64,000 nucleotides of DNA, from positions 1-64,000 of the forward strand of contig CAYWOS010000005.1 of assembly GCA_964459985.1 (NCBI GenBank), read 5' to 3'. The notes below the pieces were generated by a model that saw only the letters and a list, made by a program, of their open reading frames with translations, searched no databases and had not been told where the DNA came from. The DNA is from CAYWOS01 sp964459985. Its GTDB lineage: Bacteria; Bacillota; Clostridia; Christensenellales; Aristaeellaceae. Below, piece after piece: positions 14,863 through 25,995 of this stretch. Numbering within the stretch: the first letter of the stretch is position 1; each line of letters begins with the position of its first letter. Made by a program: the position numbers and the translations under genes.

Positions 14863-16645
14863 ACCGCGCCCGACGCCGCAGGGCTTTGTCGCGGGACACC
14901 AAAGGCCGCTCAACCGCCGCCGCGTGCTCGCCAAGCTCGCGCGGTACATGCTCGCCTATTGGTGGATGCTCCTCATCGCGCTGGGGCTGACGATCGCCGC
15001 CAATACCTTTTCATTGCTCGGCCCGCGGCTGTCGGGCAGCGCCATCGACTGCATCGCGCGCGAGGGCGGCGTCGATTTCGCGGGCGTCGCGCATTACGCC
15101 GGGCTGATGCTGCTGTTCTATCTGGGCGCGTCGCTGCTTTCCTACCTGCTCGCCATTCTCATGGTGCAGATTTCGCGGCGCGTGACCAGACAAATGCGGC
15201 GCGACCTGTTCGAGCACATCGCCGATATGCCGGTCGGCTTTATCGATTCGCATCAGATCGGCGACCTCATCAGCCGCATTTTCTACGATACCGATACCAT
15301 CAATACCTCCTTGTCTTCCGATGTCGTCAGCGTGCTGGCGAGCCTCATCACCATTGTCGGCTCGTTTGTCATGATGCTGTCCATCGCGCCCGATCTGGTG
15401 CTCGTGTTCCTGTTCACCATTCCCCTGTCGCTGTGCATCACGGGCTTCATCACCAAGCATACGCGCCCGCTTTTCAAACTGCGCTCGCGTAAGATGGGCG
15501 AACTAAACGATTTTGTCGAGGAGCGGATTTCTGGGCTGAAAACGCTCAAAGCGTACGACCGCGAGCAGACGACGCTTGGCAGCTTGGACGCGCTGGACGA
15601 CGAGGTCGTTACCGCCTACTACAAAAGCGAGTACTATTCGAGCATGATGGGGCCGTCGGTCAACTTCATCAACAATCTGTCGCTGGCGCTCATCAGCGTG
15701 TTCGGCGCGCTGTCCTACATGAGCGGCGCGATGGGGCTGGGCGCGATCGCTTCCTTCGTGCAGTATTCGCGTAGGTTTTCCGGGCCTATCAACGAGATCG
15801 CCAACATTTACGGCGAATTGCAGTCGGCGATGGCGGCGGCCGACCGCGTGTTCTCGCTGCTGGAGGAGCCGCTTGAAAAGCCCGACGCGCCGGACGCCGA
15901 GGCGCTGTCCGACGTGCGCGGCGAGGTCGAGATGTCGCATGTGCATTTCGGCTATCAGAAGGACAAGCCCGTGCTCAAGGATCTCTCCTTCCTTGCGCGA
16001 AGCGGCGCGCTCATCGCCGTCGTGGGGCCGACGGGCGCCGGCAAGACGACGCTCATCAACCTGCTCATGCGCTTTTACGACATCGATTCGGGACGCGCGA
16101 CGGTGGACGGCCACGCCATTGACGAGGTGACGCGGCAAAGCCTGCGCCGCGCGTATTCGATGGTGCTTCAGGATACGTGGCTGTTCGCCGGATCGATCTA
16201 TGACAACATCGCCTACGCCAAGCCCGGCGCGACGCGCGAGGAGGTCGAGGCGGCGGCGAAAGCGGCGAAAATCCATCGCTATATCCTGTCGCTCAAGGAC
16301 GGCTACGATACCGTCATCACCGACGACGGCGTGAACATTTCCAAGGGGCAAAAGCAGCTTTTGACCATTGCCCGCGCTATGCTCGTCGACGCGCGGATGC
16401 TCATCCTCGACGAGGCGACCAGCAACGTCGATACCCGCACCGAGGCGCGCATTCAGGAGGCCATGCGCCGGCTGATGCAGGACAAAACCTGCTTCGTCGT
16501 CGCGCACCGCCTGTCTACCGTCAAAAACGCCGATCTCATCCTCGTCGTGCGCGACGGCAACGTCGTCGAGCGCGGCACGCACCGCGAATTGATGGCGATG
16601 AACGGCTTTTACCGCGAAATGTACGACGCGCAGTTTGTGACGTAA
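14852..16645 (+). CDS. ABC exporter half-transporter (MdlB/LmrD-like)
   Basis: The 597-residue partner has an N-terminal proline-rich leader (about 1-30), the six-span exporter domain (about 35-335) and an ATPase with Walker A GPTGAGKT, signature (N)ISKGQKQLLTIARA, Walker B MLILDEATSNVD with the catalytic glutamate, and VVAHRLSTV with the H-loop histidine. The signature is NISKGQ, slightly non-canonical, while the catalytic residues are intact; together with the first gene this makes a heterodimer with one consensus and one degenerate site. Such pairs export drugs, lipids or peptides. ATG 14852 is chosen because GGGGGTGA lies at a proper distance. Confidence 0.86.
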   Translation: MPREPRPTPQGFVAGHQRPLNRRRVLAKLARYMLAYWWMLLIALGLTIAANTFSLLGPRLSGSAIDCIAREGGVDFAGVAHYAGLMLLFYLGASLLSYLLAILMVQISRRVTRQMRRDLFEHIADMPVGFIDSHQIGDLISRIFYDTDTINTSLSSDVVSVLASLITIVGSFVMMLSIAPDLVLVFLFTIPLSLCITGFITKHTRPLFKLRSRKMGELNDFVEERISGLKTLKAYDREQTTLGSLDALDDEVVTAYYKSEYYSSMMGPSVNFINNLSLALISVFGALSYMSGAMGLGAIASFVQYSRRFSGPINEIANIYGELQSAMAAADRVFSLLEEPLEKPDAPDAEALSDVRGEVEMSHVHFGYQKDKPVLKDLSFLARSGALIAVVGPTGAGKTTLINLLMRFYDIDSGRATVDGHAIDEVTRQSLRRAYSMVLQDTWLFAGSIYDNIAYAKPGATREEVEAAAKAAKIHRYILSLKDGYDTVITDDGVNISKGQKQLLTIARAMLVDARMLILDEATSNVDTRTEARIQEAMRRLMQDKTCFVVAHRLSTVKNADLILVVRDGNVVERGTHRELMAMNGFYREMYDAQFVT

Positions 16646-16673
16646 GGGGACGACGGAAGGGGACGACGGGGGC

Positions 16674-16698
16674 GTCCTTTCTCTTGAAGAGAAAGGAC
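16674..16698 (+). terminator. Strong hairpin after the ABC exporter operon
   Basis: GTCCTTTCTCT and AGAGAAAGGAC form a perfect 11-bp stem around TGA, 29 bp after the stop. It has no downstream T run, so termination is likely but not certain. Confidence 0.5.
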
Positions 16699-16878
16699 CA
16701 AAGAGACCATTGATGATTGATTGATCTGTTGCGCGCGTGAGACGGAGATCGCCGTGCGGTCGGACGACCACGGATCTGTCTTAAGCGCGCGTGAAACGGA
16801 AACGCCGCCGGGCGGCAACAGAAATGGGCGGATTGCCGTACAAATCGCCGCGTTGCTGTACCGTTTTCACAAAATTTC
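16699..16878. other. Non-coding stretch between exporter operon and arginine operon
   Basis: About 180 bp without a supportable gene. It contains two imperfect copies of a GCGCGCGTGAGACGG / GCGCGCGTGAAACGG segment (around 16733 and 16784) and a GCCGCCGGGCGGC palindrome near 16803. I see no recognisable RNA gene. Confidence 0.5.
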
Positions 16879-16909
16879 GCAATGCCCTGAATTGGGCATT
16901 GCATTTTTT
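16879..16909 (+). terminator. Rho-independent terminator upstream of argG
   Basis: GCAATGCCC, loop TGAATT, GGGCATTGC followed by ATTTTTT: a perfect 9-bp stem with a T run (16904-16909). It shields argG from upstream transcription and overlaps the argG -35 box. Confidence 0.88.
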
Positions 16910-16927
16910 CTCGTTTCGTGGCATAAT
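16899..16927 (+). promoter_or_regulatory. argG operon promoter
   Basis: TTGCAT (16899-16904), 17-base spacer, CATAAT (16922-16927). The ARG box follows 11 bp downstream, so ArgR binding would block transcription start or early elongation. Confidence 0.7.
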
Positions 16928-16938
16928 CATACACGTTT

Positions 16939-16956
16939 ACTGGATAATTATTCACT
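16939..16956. promoter_or_regulatory. ARG box (ArgR operator)
   Basis: ACTGGATAATTATTCACT contains the near-palindrome TGGATAATTATTCA, which matches the ArgR consensus TGAATAATTATTCA at 13 of 14 positions. ArgR/AhrC hexamers bind such boxes with arginine. Only one box is evident; argR itself is not in the window. Confidence 0.85.
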
Positions 16957-16978
16957 TCTGTGTGCGGAGGGTAAAAAC

Positions 16979-18220
16979 ATGGCGGGCAAAATCACGGACA
17001 AGAGCAGCATCAAAAAGGTCGTTCTCGCGTATTCTGGCGGGCTGGACACCTCGATCATCATCCCGTGGCTCAAGGAAAACTACAATAACTGCGAGGTGAT
17101 CGCGGTATCGGGAAACGTCGGGCAGGCGGACGAGCTCGAGGGCTTGGAGGAAAAAGCGCTCAAAACGGACGCGTCCAAATTGTACATCGAGGATCTGACC
17201 GACGAATTCGTCGACGATTTCATTATCCCCACCGTCAAGGCGGGCGCGCTGTACGAGGACTACATGCTCGGCACGTCCTTCGCGCGCCCCGTGATCGCCA
17301 AGCGGCTGGTCGAAATCGCGCTCAAGGAAGGCGCGGACGCCATTTGCCACGGCTGCACGGGCAAGGGAAACGATCAGGTGCGGTTCGAACTGACCATCAA
17401 GGCGTTCGCACCCGACATGAAGATCATCGCGCCGTGGCGCGAGTGGTCGATCAAGTCCCGCGACGAGGAAATCGATTACGCGCAGGCGCATCATATCCCG
17501 CTCAAAATCAGCCGCGAAACCAACTATTCCAAGGACAAGAACCTGTGGCATCTGAGCCATGAGGGGCTGGATCTCGAGGACGCCGGCAACGAGCCGCTTT
17601 ACGAAAAGCCCGGCTTTTTGGAAATGAGCGTGTCGCCGATGGACGCGCCCGACAAGCCCACGTATATCGAAATTGACTTCGTCAAGGGCGTGCCGACGGC
17701 GCTGAACGGCGTGCCGATGAGCGCCAAGGACATCATTTTGAAGCTCAACGATCTGGGCGGCGCGAACGGCGTGGGGCTGCTGGACATCATCGAAAACCGT
17801 CTGGTCGGCATGAAATGCCGCGGCGTGTACGAAACGCCGGGCGGCGCGATCCTGTACGCCGCGCACGGCTATCTGGAAACGCTCACGCTCGATAAAATGA
17901 CGGCGCACAAGAAGCAGGAACTGGCCGTTACCTTCGCGGAATTGGTCTACAACGGCCAGTGGTTCACGCCGCTTCGCGAGGCGCTCTCGGCGTTTGTGGA
18001 CAAAACGCAGGAGCACGTCACGGGCAAGGTCAAGCTCAAGCTCTACAAGGGCAACATTATCAAGGCGGGCGTGTGGAGCGACTGGGCGCTGTACTCCGAG
18101 GAGCTCGCCACCTTCGGCGAGGATCACGTCTACGATCAGTCGGACGCGGCGGGCTTCATCAATCTCTACGGCCTGCCCATCAAAATGCAGACGCTCGTGA
18201 GCAAAAAGAACGCGAAGTAG
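16979..18220 (+). CDS. argG: Argininosuccinate synthase
   Basis: The 413-residue enzyme joins citrulline and aspartate using ATP. It shows the PP-loop VVLAYSGGLDTSIIIPWLKE near residue 15, the CHGCTGKGNDQVRFE citrulline/aspartate loop and the YSKDKNLWHLSHEGLDLED block. Length is normal. ATG 16979 lies 7 bases after GGAGGG; longer open-frame starts lie upstream of the promoter and are rejected. First gene of the arginine operon and directly controlled by the ARG box. Confidence 0.97.
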   Translation: MAGKITDKSSIKKVVLAYSGGLDTSIIIPWLKENYNNCEVIAVSGNVGQADELEGLEEKALKTDASKLYIEDLTDEFVDDFIIPTVKAGALYEDYMLGTSFARPVIAKRLVEIALKEGADAICHGCTGKGNDQVRFELTIKAFAPDMKIIAPWREWSIKSRDEEIDYAQAHHIPLKISRETNYSKDKNLWHLSHEGLDLEDAGNEPLYEKPGFLEMSVSPMDAPDKPTYIEIDFVKGVPTALNGVPMSAKDIILKLNDLGGANGVGLLDIIENRLVGMKCRGVYETPGGAILYAAHGYLETLTLDKMTAHKKQELAVTFAELVYNGQWFTPLREALSAFVDKTQEHVTGKVKLKLYKGNIIKAGVWSDWALYSEELATFGEDHVYDQSDAAGFINLYGLPIKMQTLVSKKNAK

Positions 18221-18229
18221 GGAAATCGT

Positions 18230-19756
<1,527 letters not shown>

Positions 19757-19776
<20 letters not shown>

Positions 19777-20677
19777 CGGCGGCGCGGGCACGACGGGGCT
19801 GCGCATCGCGGACAGGCTCAAGGCGCGGGCGGATCTGACGCTGCTCACGCTGCCCGAGGCGCTGCGCAGGGACGTATCGGCGCGCCGCGATCAACTTAAC
19901 GCCGCCGACGCCGCCTTCCTCTGCCTGCCCGACGAGGCGGCGGTCGAGGCGGTCTCGCTGGTCGAAAACCCGAACACCGTCGTGCTCGACGCCTCGACCG
20001 CGCACCGCGTCAACCCCGCGTGGGCGTACGGCTTTCCCGAACTGTCGGACGCGCATGAGGCGAAGATCAAGGCGTCCAAGCGCGTCGCCGTGCCCGGCTG
20101 CCACGCGAGCGGCTTTATCGCGCTGGTTTACCCCTTGATCGAAGCGGGGCTGATCGATCAAAACGCGCTACTTTCCTGTCATTCGCTGACGGGGTACAGC
20201 GGCGGCGGCAAAAACATGATCGCGCAGTACGAGTCGTCGGACGACGCGCTTCTGTCCGCGCCCAGACAATACGGGCTGAATCAGAATCACAAGCATCTCA
20301 GGGAAATGCGCGCCGTGACGGGGCTGAACAGCGCGCCGGCGTTCTGCCCGATCGTCGCGCCCTTCTATTGCGGCATGGAAGTGACCGTGCCGCTTTTTCT
20401 GAACGATACAATCACGCTCGGCGCGATTCGGGACGTCTACCGAAGCAAGTATCAGGGCGGCGTCGTGCGGTACGCCGGGAACGCCGACGAGGGCGGCTTC
20501 CTCTCGGCGGCGGCGCTGTCGGGGAGGGATTCGATGGAGATTTCGGTGTACGGCAACGACGAGCGCGCGATCGCCGTCGCGCGGTACGACAATCTGGGCA
20601 AGGGCGCGTCGGGCGCGGCGATTGAGTGCATGAATCTGGCGCTCGGGCTGTGCCCGACGACCAGCCTCATTTTATAG
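19757..20677 (+). CDS. argC: N-acetyl-gamma-glutamyl-phosphate reductase, short (type 2)
   Basis: The 306-residue NADPH enzyme reduces N-acetylglutamyl phosphate. It has KVFIDGGAGTTGLRIADRL for the dinucleotide fold, the active-site cysteine in VAVPGCHASGFIALVYPL, and HSLTGYSGGGK. Type 2 ArgC proteins are about 310 residues, against about 345 for type 1. Two adjacent ATGs (19757, 19760) are possible; the gene overlaps argH by 20 bp, indicating coupling. Confidence 0.95.
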
Positions 20678-20686
20678 GAGGGCATG

Positions 20687-21898
20687 ATGAAGATCATTCC
20701 GGGCGGCGTTTGCGCCGCGAAGGGATTTCTGGCGGGCGGCGTGCACTGCGGCATTCGCAAGAACAAGGACAAAAAGGATCTGGCGCTTATTTACAGCGAA
20801 ACGCCCGCCAACGCCGCCGCCGTGTACACGAAAAACGTCGTCAAGGGCGCGCCGCTCAACGTGACGAAGCGGCATCTCGCCGACGGCGGGGCGCGGGCGA
20901 TCCTCTGCAACAGCGGCAACGCCAACACCTGCAACGCGGGCGGCGAGGAGCTGGCGGAAGACATGTGCGCGCTGCTCGCGGACGCGCTCGGTATTCAAAG
21001 CGCGGACGTCGTCGTCGCCTCGACGGGCGTGATCGGGCAGCCGCTCGATCTTGCGCCCATCGCCGCGGGCATCCCGCCGCTCGTCTCCTCGCTCGGCAAG
21101 AACGGGCTTTCCGCCGCCGAGGGCATCATGACCACCGACACGCGTCCCAAGGAAATCGCTGTATCCTTTGAAATCGGCGGCAAAACGTGCGCGCTCGGCG
21201 GCATCGCCAAAGGCTCGGGCATGATTCATCCCGACATGGCGACCATGCTGGTTTTTTTGACCACCGACTGCGCGGTTTCCTCCGCCATGCTGCAAAAGGC
21301 GCTGGCGGGCGACGTGCAAAACACCTTCAACATGGTCAGCATCGACGGCGACACCTCGACCAACGACATGGTGGTTCTCATGGCGAACGGCGCGGCGGGC
21401 AACGATGAAATCACGGAGGCGGGCGAGGATTTTGACGCCTTCATGCGCGCGCTCAACACCGCGACGGTGCATTTGTGCCGCATGATCGCGGGCGACGGCG
21501 AGGGCGCGACCAAGCTGCTCGAATGCCGCGTGACGGGCGCGAAAACGGACGCCGACGCCAGGAAAGCGGCGAAGGCGGTGATCTGCTCCTCGCTCGTCAA
21601 ATCGGCGATGTTCGGCGCGGACGCCAACTGGGGGCGCGAATTGTGCGCGATCGGGTACAGCGGCGCCTGTGTCGATCCGGGGAAAATCGATATGCGCTTT
21701 TCCTCGGCGGCGGGCGAGATCCAGGTGTGCAAAAACGGCGTGGGTGTGGCGTTTTCCGAGGAGGAAGCGAAGAAAATCCTGCTCGAAAAGGAAATCGACA
21801 TCCTGTTTGATTTTCACGACGGCGCCGGACAAGCCGCGGCGTGGGGCTGCGATCTCAGCTACGACTATGTGAAGATCAACGGAGATTACAGGACATGA
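20687..21898 (+). CDS. argJ: Bifunctional glutamate N-acetyltransferase/ornithine acetyltransferase
   Basis: The 403-residue ArgJ recycles the acetyl group from N-acetylornithine to glutamate. The autocleavage site, where the precursor is cut before the catalytic threonine, is visible in GMIHPDMATMLVFLTTD (about 178-194), preceded by AKGSGMI. CNSGNANTCNAGG and STGVIGQPLDLAP are typical. ATG 20687 fits the TAGGAGG ribosome binding site (spacing 5) better than the adjacent ATG at 20684 (spacing 2). No argA is present, consistent with a cyclic acetyl pathway. ATGA overlap with argB. Confidence 0.95.
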   Translation: MKIIPGGVCAAKGFLAGGVHCGIRKNKDKKDLALIYSETPANAAAVYTKNVVKGAPLNVTKRHLADGGARAILCNSGNANTCNAGGEELAEDMCALLADALGIQSADVVVASTGVIGQPLDLAPIAAGIPPLVSSLGKNGLSAAEGIMTTDTRPKEIAVSFEIGGKTCALGGIAKGSGMIHPDMATMLVFLTTDCAVSSAMLQKALAGDVQNTFNMVSIDGDTSTNDMVVLMANGAAGNDEITEAGEDFDAFMRALNTATVHLCRMIAGDGEGATKLLECRVTGAKTDADARKAAKAVICSSLVKSAMFGADANWGRELCAIGYSGACVDPGKIDMRFSSAAGEIQVCKNGVGVAFSEEEAKKILLEKEIDILFDFHDGAGQAAAWGCDLSYDYVKINGDYRT

Positions 21899-22755
21899 GC
21901 GAAAACAGGATATTGAACGCCGACCGCGCGCGCGTTCTGGTGCACGCGCTGCCGTACATCAAAACGTATTCGGGCAAGATCGTCGTGATCAAGTACGGCG
22001 GCAACGCCATGGTAAACGAGCGGCTTAAGGATTCGGTGATGCGCGATATCGTGCTCATGTCGCTCATCGGCGTCAAGGTGGTGCTCGTGCACGGCGGCGG
22101 GCCGGAGATCACCGATATGCTCCGGAAAATCGGCAAGGAAAGCGTGTTCGTGGACGGCCTGCGCGTGACCGACAGCGAAACCGCCGAGGTGGTGCAGATG
22201 GTGCTGGCGGGCAAGATCAGCAAGAGCCTTGTCAACCTGATCCAGCTCAAGGGCGGGCGCGCCATCGGGCTGTCGGGCATGGACGGGCACATGATCGAGG
22301 CCGAGGAAAAGGACGCGCGGCTCGGATTCGTCGGCAGCATCACCAAGATCAACGCGCAGCCCGTGCTCGACGTGATCGAAAAGGGGTATATCCCCGTGAT
22401 ATCGACCGTCGGCTGCGACGGGCAGGGCAATATCTACAACATCAACGCCGATACCGCCGCCGCGCGCATCGCGGGCGAACTGAAGGCGGAAAGCCTGATT
22501 TCCCTGACCGATATCGCGGGCATTCTGCGCGACAAGGACGATCCCGCGACGCTTATCCCGCGCATCTCGGTGGACGAGGCGGCGGGGCTGATCGAAAGCG
22601 GCGTGGTGTCGGGCGGCATGATCCCCAAGGTCGAATGCTGCGTGAACGCCGTCAAATGGGGCGTCAAGCGCGTGTTTATCATCGACGGGCGCGTGCCGCA
22701 CGCCATCCTGATTGAAACGCTCACCGACGAAGGCCTCGGCACGATGTTCGAGTGA
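21895..22755 (+). CDS. argB: Acetylglutamate kinase
   Basis: The 286-residue amino acid kinase phosphorylates N-acetylglutamate. It has GKIVVIKYGGNAMVNERLKD (about 27-46), VVLVHGGGPEITDML, VDGLRVTDSETAEVVQMVLAG and the VSGGMIPKVECCVNAVKWGV block near residue 240. The N-terminal helix ADRARVLVHALPYIKTY is the type found in arginine-feedback-inhibited hexameric enzymes. The ATG overlaps the argJ stop. Confidence 0.96.
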   Translation: MSENRILNADRARVLVHALPYIKTYSGKIVVIKYGGNAMVNERLKDSVMRDIVLMSLIGVKVVLVHGGGPEITDMLRKIGKESVFVDGLRVTDSETAEVVQMVLAGKISKSLVNLIQLKGGRAIGLSGMDGHMIEAEEKDARLGFVGSITKINAQPVLDVIEKGYIPVISTVGCDGQGNIYNINADTAAARIAGELKAESLISLTDIAGILRDKDDPATLIPRISVDEAAGLIESGVVSGGMIPKVECCVNAVKWGVKRVFIIDGRVPHAILIETLTDEGLGTMFE

Positions 22756-22769
22756 CGGAGGGAAAACGT

Positions 22770-23945
22770 ATGAACGTCAAGGAAATGGACGCCGCCTATA
22801 TCGCCCCCACCTACGCCCGCTTCCCGCTCGAAATCGCGCGCGGCAAGGGTTCGCTGGCGTGGGACGAAAACGGCGGGGAATACATCGATCTGGGCGCGGG
22901 CATCGCCGTCAACACCTTCGGCTACGCCGACGACATCTGGCGGCGGGCGGTGACCGATCAGTTATCGCGCGTGCAGCATGCGTCGAACCTCTACTACACC
23001 GCGCCGTGCGCCGAATTGGCGAAAATGCTGTGCGAGCGCACTGGCATGAAAAGGGTGTTCTTTTCCAATTCGGGCGCGGAGGCGAACGAATGCGCGATCA
23101 AGGCGGCGCGCAAGTACGCATCGGATACCAAGGGCGCGGACTGGTTCACCGTTCTGACGCTCAAAAACAGCTTTCACGGCCGGACGCTCACGACGCTCGC
23201 CGCCACCGGGCAGGACGCCTTTCACGCGCATTTTCAGCCCCTGACGCCGGGGTTCGTCCACGCCGAGGCGAACAATTTGGACGACGCCCTGCGGAAAATC
23301 GACGAAAACAAGCTCGCCGGCATCATGATCGAAATCGTGCAGGGCGAGGGCGGCGTCGTGCCGCTCACGCGCGAATTTGCGCAAGGGCTGGCGAACATCG
23401 CTGCCGAGCGCAATATTCCGCTCATCGTGGACGAGGTGCAGACGGGCAACGGACGCACGGGACAGTTGTTTGCCTACATGAATTACGATCTCTCGCCCGA
23501 TATCGTGACGACGGCGAAGGGCTTGGGCGGCGGGCTGCCGCTCGGCGCGACGATGCTGTCGGACAAGATGAGCGGCGTGTTCGCGCCCGGGCTGCACGGC
23601 TCGACCTTTGGCGGCAACCCGATCTGCTGCGCCGGGGCGATAAGCGTTTTATCGCGGATCGACGACGCGCTGCTCGCCGGCGTGCGCGAAAAATCGGCGC
23701 TCATCCGCGCGTCGCTCGAGGGCGCGAAGGGCGTCAGGGCGATCACCGGCATGGGGCTGATGATCGGCATCGAAACGACGGGCGACGCGGCGAAACTGGC
23801 GAAGCAATGCCTGTCGCGCGGCGTGCTCGTTTTGACGGCGCACGGCAAACTGCGCCTGCTGCCGGCGCTCAACATTCCCGTCGATCTGCTCAAAAAGGCG
23901 CTTGACGTCATCAAAACCGTTTGCGCGGAGGAGGAGAACTTATGA
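22770..23945 (+). CDS. argD: Acetylornithine aminotransferase
   Basis: The 391-residue PLP-dependent class III aminotransferase makes N-acetylornithine. It shows YIDLGAGIAVNTFGY, FFSNSGAEANECAIKAARKY, the FHGRTLTTLAATGQ motif, LIVDEVQTGNGRTGQLFAY and the Schiff-base lysine in IVTTAKGLGGGLPLGA. ATG 22770 follows GGAGGGAAAAC; a GTG at 22752 inside the argB end is rejected. ATGA overlap with argF. Confidence 0.95.
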   Translation: MNVKEMDAAYIAPTYARFPLEIARGKGSLAWDENGGEYIDLGAGIAVNTFGYADDIWRRAVTDQLSRVQHASNLYYTAPCAELAKMLCERTGMKRVFFSNSGAEANECAIKAARKYASDTKGADWFTVLTLKNSFHGRTLTTLAATGQDAFHAHFQPLTPGFVHAEANNLDDALRKIDENKLAGIMIEIVQGEGGVVPLTREFAQGLANIAAERNIPLIVDEVQTGNGRTGQLFAYMNYDLSPDIVTTAKGLGGGLPLGATMLSDKMSGVFAPGLHGSTFGGNPICCAGAISVLSRIDDALLAGVREKSALIRASLEGAKGVRAITGMGLMIGIETTGDAAKLAKQCLSRGVLVLTAHGKLRLLPALNIPVDLLKKALDVIKTVCAEEENL

Positions 23946-24928
23946 GCCTCAAGGGAAGGGATTATCTGACGCTGCTTGATTTTACGCCCGAGGAAATCGG
24001 GCAGTTGCTCGCGCTCGCCGCCGATCTCAAGGTGAAAAAGAAAGCGGGCGTCCCGCACAGGCTGTGCGAGGGCAAAAACGTCGCGCTGATCTTTGAAAAA
24101 ACCAGCACGCGCACGCGCTGCGCCTTTGAGGTCGCGGCAAGCGATCTGGGCATGGGCGCGACGTATCTCGATCCGTCCGGCTCGCAGATCGGCAAAAAGG
24201 AAAGCATCGCCGACACCGCGCGCGTGCTGTCGCGCATGTACGACGGCATCGAGTATCGCGGCTACGGTCAGCAAATCGTCGAGGAGCTGGCGAAGTACGC
24301 CTCCGTGCCTGTCTGGAACGGCCTGACGAACGAATATCACCCCACGCAGGCGCTCGCCGATCTGATGACGATCAGCGAGCATTTCGGCCGTCTCAAGGGC
24401 GTCCGGCTCGTCTACATGGGCGACGCGCGCTACAACATGGGCAATTCGCTGATGATCGCCTGCGCCAAGACGGGGATTTCCTTCACCGCCTGCGCGCCGA
24501 AGGAGTATTTCCCCGGCGCGGCGCTGATTGAAAAGTGCCGCGCTTTTGCCGCGAAAAGCGGCGCGGCGCTGACCTTTGAGAGCGATCCCGCGCGCGCCGT
24601 CGCGGACGCCGACGTGATCTATACCGATATCTGGGTGTCGATGGGCGAGCCGAAAGAGGTCTGGGCGGAGCGCATCAAGGCGCTCAAGCCCTATCAGGTC
24701 AACGCGGCGCTGATGGCGAAGGCGGGGGCGCGGTGCGTCTTTATGCACTGTCTGCCGTCATACCACGACCTGAAAACGGGCATCGGCCGCGAAATCGGCG
24801 AGGAATTCGGCATGACGGACGGACTGGAAGTGACGAACGAGGTGTTCGAGGGCGCGCGGTCGGTCGTGTTCGACGAGGCGGAAAACCGTATGCACACCAT
24901 CAAGGCGATCATGGCGGCGACGGTATGA
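23942..24928 (+). CDS. argF: Ornithine carbamoyltransferase
   Basis: The 328-residue enzyme makes citrulline from ornithine and carbamoyl phosphate. Motifs: FEKTSTRTRCAFEVAASDLG (carbamoyl phosphate, about 51-70), HPTQALADL and MHCLPSYHD. Length is normal. The ATG overlaps the argD stop; the upstream in-frame start at 23921 is inside argD and is rejected. It precedes carAB, which supplies its carbamoyl phosphate. Confidence 0.96.
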   Translation: MSLKGRDYLTLLDFTPEEIGQLLALAADLKVKKKAGVPHRLCEGKNVALIFEKTSTRTRCAFEVAASDLGMGATYLDPSGSQIGKKESIADTARVLSRMYDGIEYRGYGQQIVEELAKYASVPVWNGLTNEYHPTQALADLMTISEHFGRLKGVRLVYMGDARYNMGNSLMIACAKTGISFTACAPKEYFPGAALIEKCRAFAAKSGAALTFESDPARAVADADVIYTDIWVSMGEPKEVWAERIKALKPYQVNAALMAKAGARCVFMHCLPSYHDLKTGIGREIGEEFGMTDGLEVTNEVFEGARSVVFDEAENRMHTIKAIMAATV

Positions 24929-25995
24929 GCAGGCGGTATCTGGTGCTTTCGGACGGCACGGCGTTCGCGGGCGAGGCGCTGGGCGCGGATACCGACGTGA
25001 TTGGCGAGTTGGTGTTCACCACCGGCATGGGCGGGTATCTTGAGACGCTGACCGACCCGTCCTATTACGGGCAGATCGTCATGCAAACCTTTCCGCTCAT
25101 CGGCAATTACGGCGTCATTCCCGACGATTTCGAGGGCGCGCCGAGGCTCAAGGGCTATGTCGTGGGCGATATGTGCGAGCATCCGAGCAATTTCCGCTCG
25201 GAGGGCGCGCTGGACGGCTTTCTGAAAGCCTCGGGCATTCCCGGCATCGCCGGCGTCGACACGCGCGAGATCACGCGCCTCATCCGCGAGCGCGGGGTGA
25301 TGAACGCCGCGCTGTGCGGCGATATCCCCGAGGATTTGACGCCGATCGCGCGCTATACCGTGAAAAACGCCGTGCCGTCCGTCACGCACGAGGGACATAT
25401 CCCGTACCCTGCCGAAAACAGGCGGCATACCGTCGCGCTCATCGATTACGGCGCGAAAAGGAACATCATCCGCGAACTCAACAAACGCGGCTGCGACGTG
25501 ATCTCCCTTCCCGCGTCCGCGCGCGCCGGGGAAATCCTGGCGCTGCCCATCGACGGCGTGATGCTGTCCAACGGCCCGGGCGACCCGGCGGAGAACGCCG
25601 CGTGCGTGGATGAAATCAAGAAACTGTTCGGAAAAATCCCGATGTTCGGCATATGTCTGGGGCACCAGCTCATGGCGCTCGCCGACGGCGCGCGCACCGT
25701 CAAGCTCAAGTACGGTCATCGCGGCGTCAACCAGCCCGCGCGCGAGGTTCGCGGCGCGCGCACCTACGTCACCAGCCAGAATCACGGCTACGCCGTCATG
25801 ACCGACACGCTCAAAAGCGGCGTCGCGCGCTATCTCAACGCCAACGACGGCACCTGCGAGGGTGTGACCTATCCCGATAAAATGGCTTTTTCCGTGCAGT
25901 TTCACCCCGAGGCGGCGGCGGGACCGCGCGACACCGCCTTTTTGTTTGACGAGTTCGTCGCGTTGATGGAGGAAAACCGCCATGCCGCTGGATAA
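24925..25995 (+). CDS. carA: Carbamoyl-phosphate synthase small (glutaminase) subunit
   Basis: The 356-residue protein hydrolyses glutamine to feed ammonia to CarB. The class I glutamine amidotransferase domain has LSNGPGDPAENAACVDEI, the nucleophile in MFGICLGHQLMALADGA (Cys about 244), and the His-Glu pair in FSVQFHPEAAAGP. The N-terminal CarA domain contains FTTGMGGYLETLTDPSYYGQ. ATGA overlap with argF and 14-bp overlap with carB. Confidence 0.96.
   Translation: MSRRYLVLSDGTAFAGEALGADTDVIGELVFTTGMGGYLETLTDPSYYGQIVMQTFPLIGNYGVIPDDFEGAPRLKGYVVGDMCEHPSNFRSEGALDGFLKASGIPGIAGVDTREITRLIRERGVMNAALCGDIPEDLTPIARYTVKNAVPSVTHEGHIPYPAENRRHTVALIDYGAKRNIIRELNKRGCDVISLPASARAGEILALPIDGVMLSNGPGDPAENAACVDEIKKLFGKIPMFGICLGHQLMALADGARTVKLKYGHRGVNQPAREVRGARTYVTSQNHGYAVMTDTLKSGVARYLNANDGTCEGVTYPDKMAFSVQFHPEAAAGPRDTAFLFDEFVALMEENRHAAG

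Noticed and set aside
16646..16978. A long argG N-terminal extension starting at 16721
   Set aside because: It would read through the terminator, promoter and ARG box; canonical ArgG starts at 16979.
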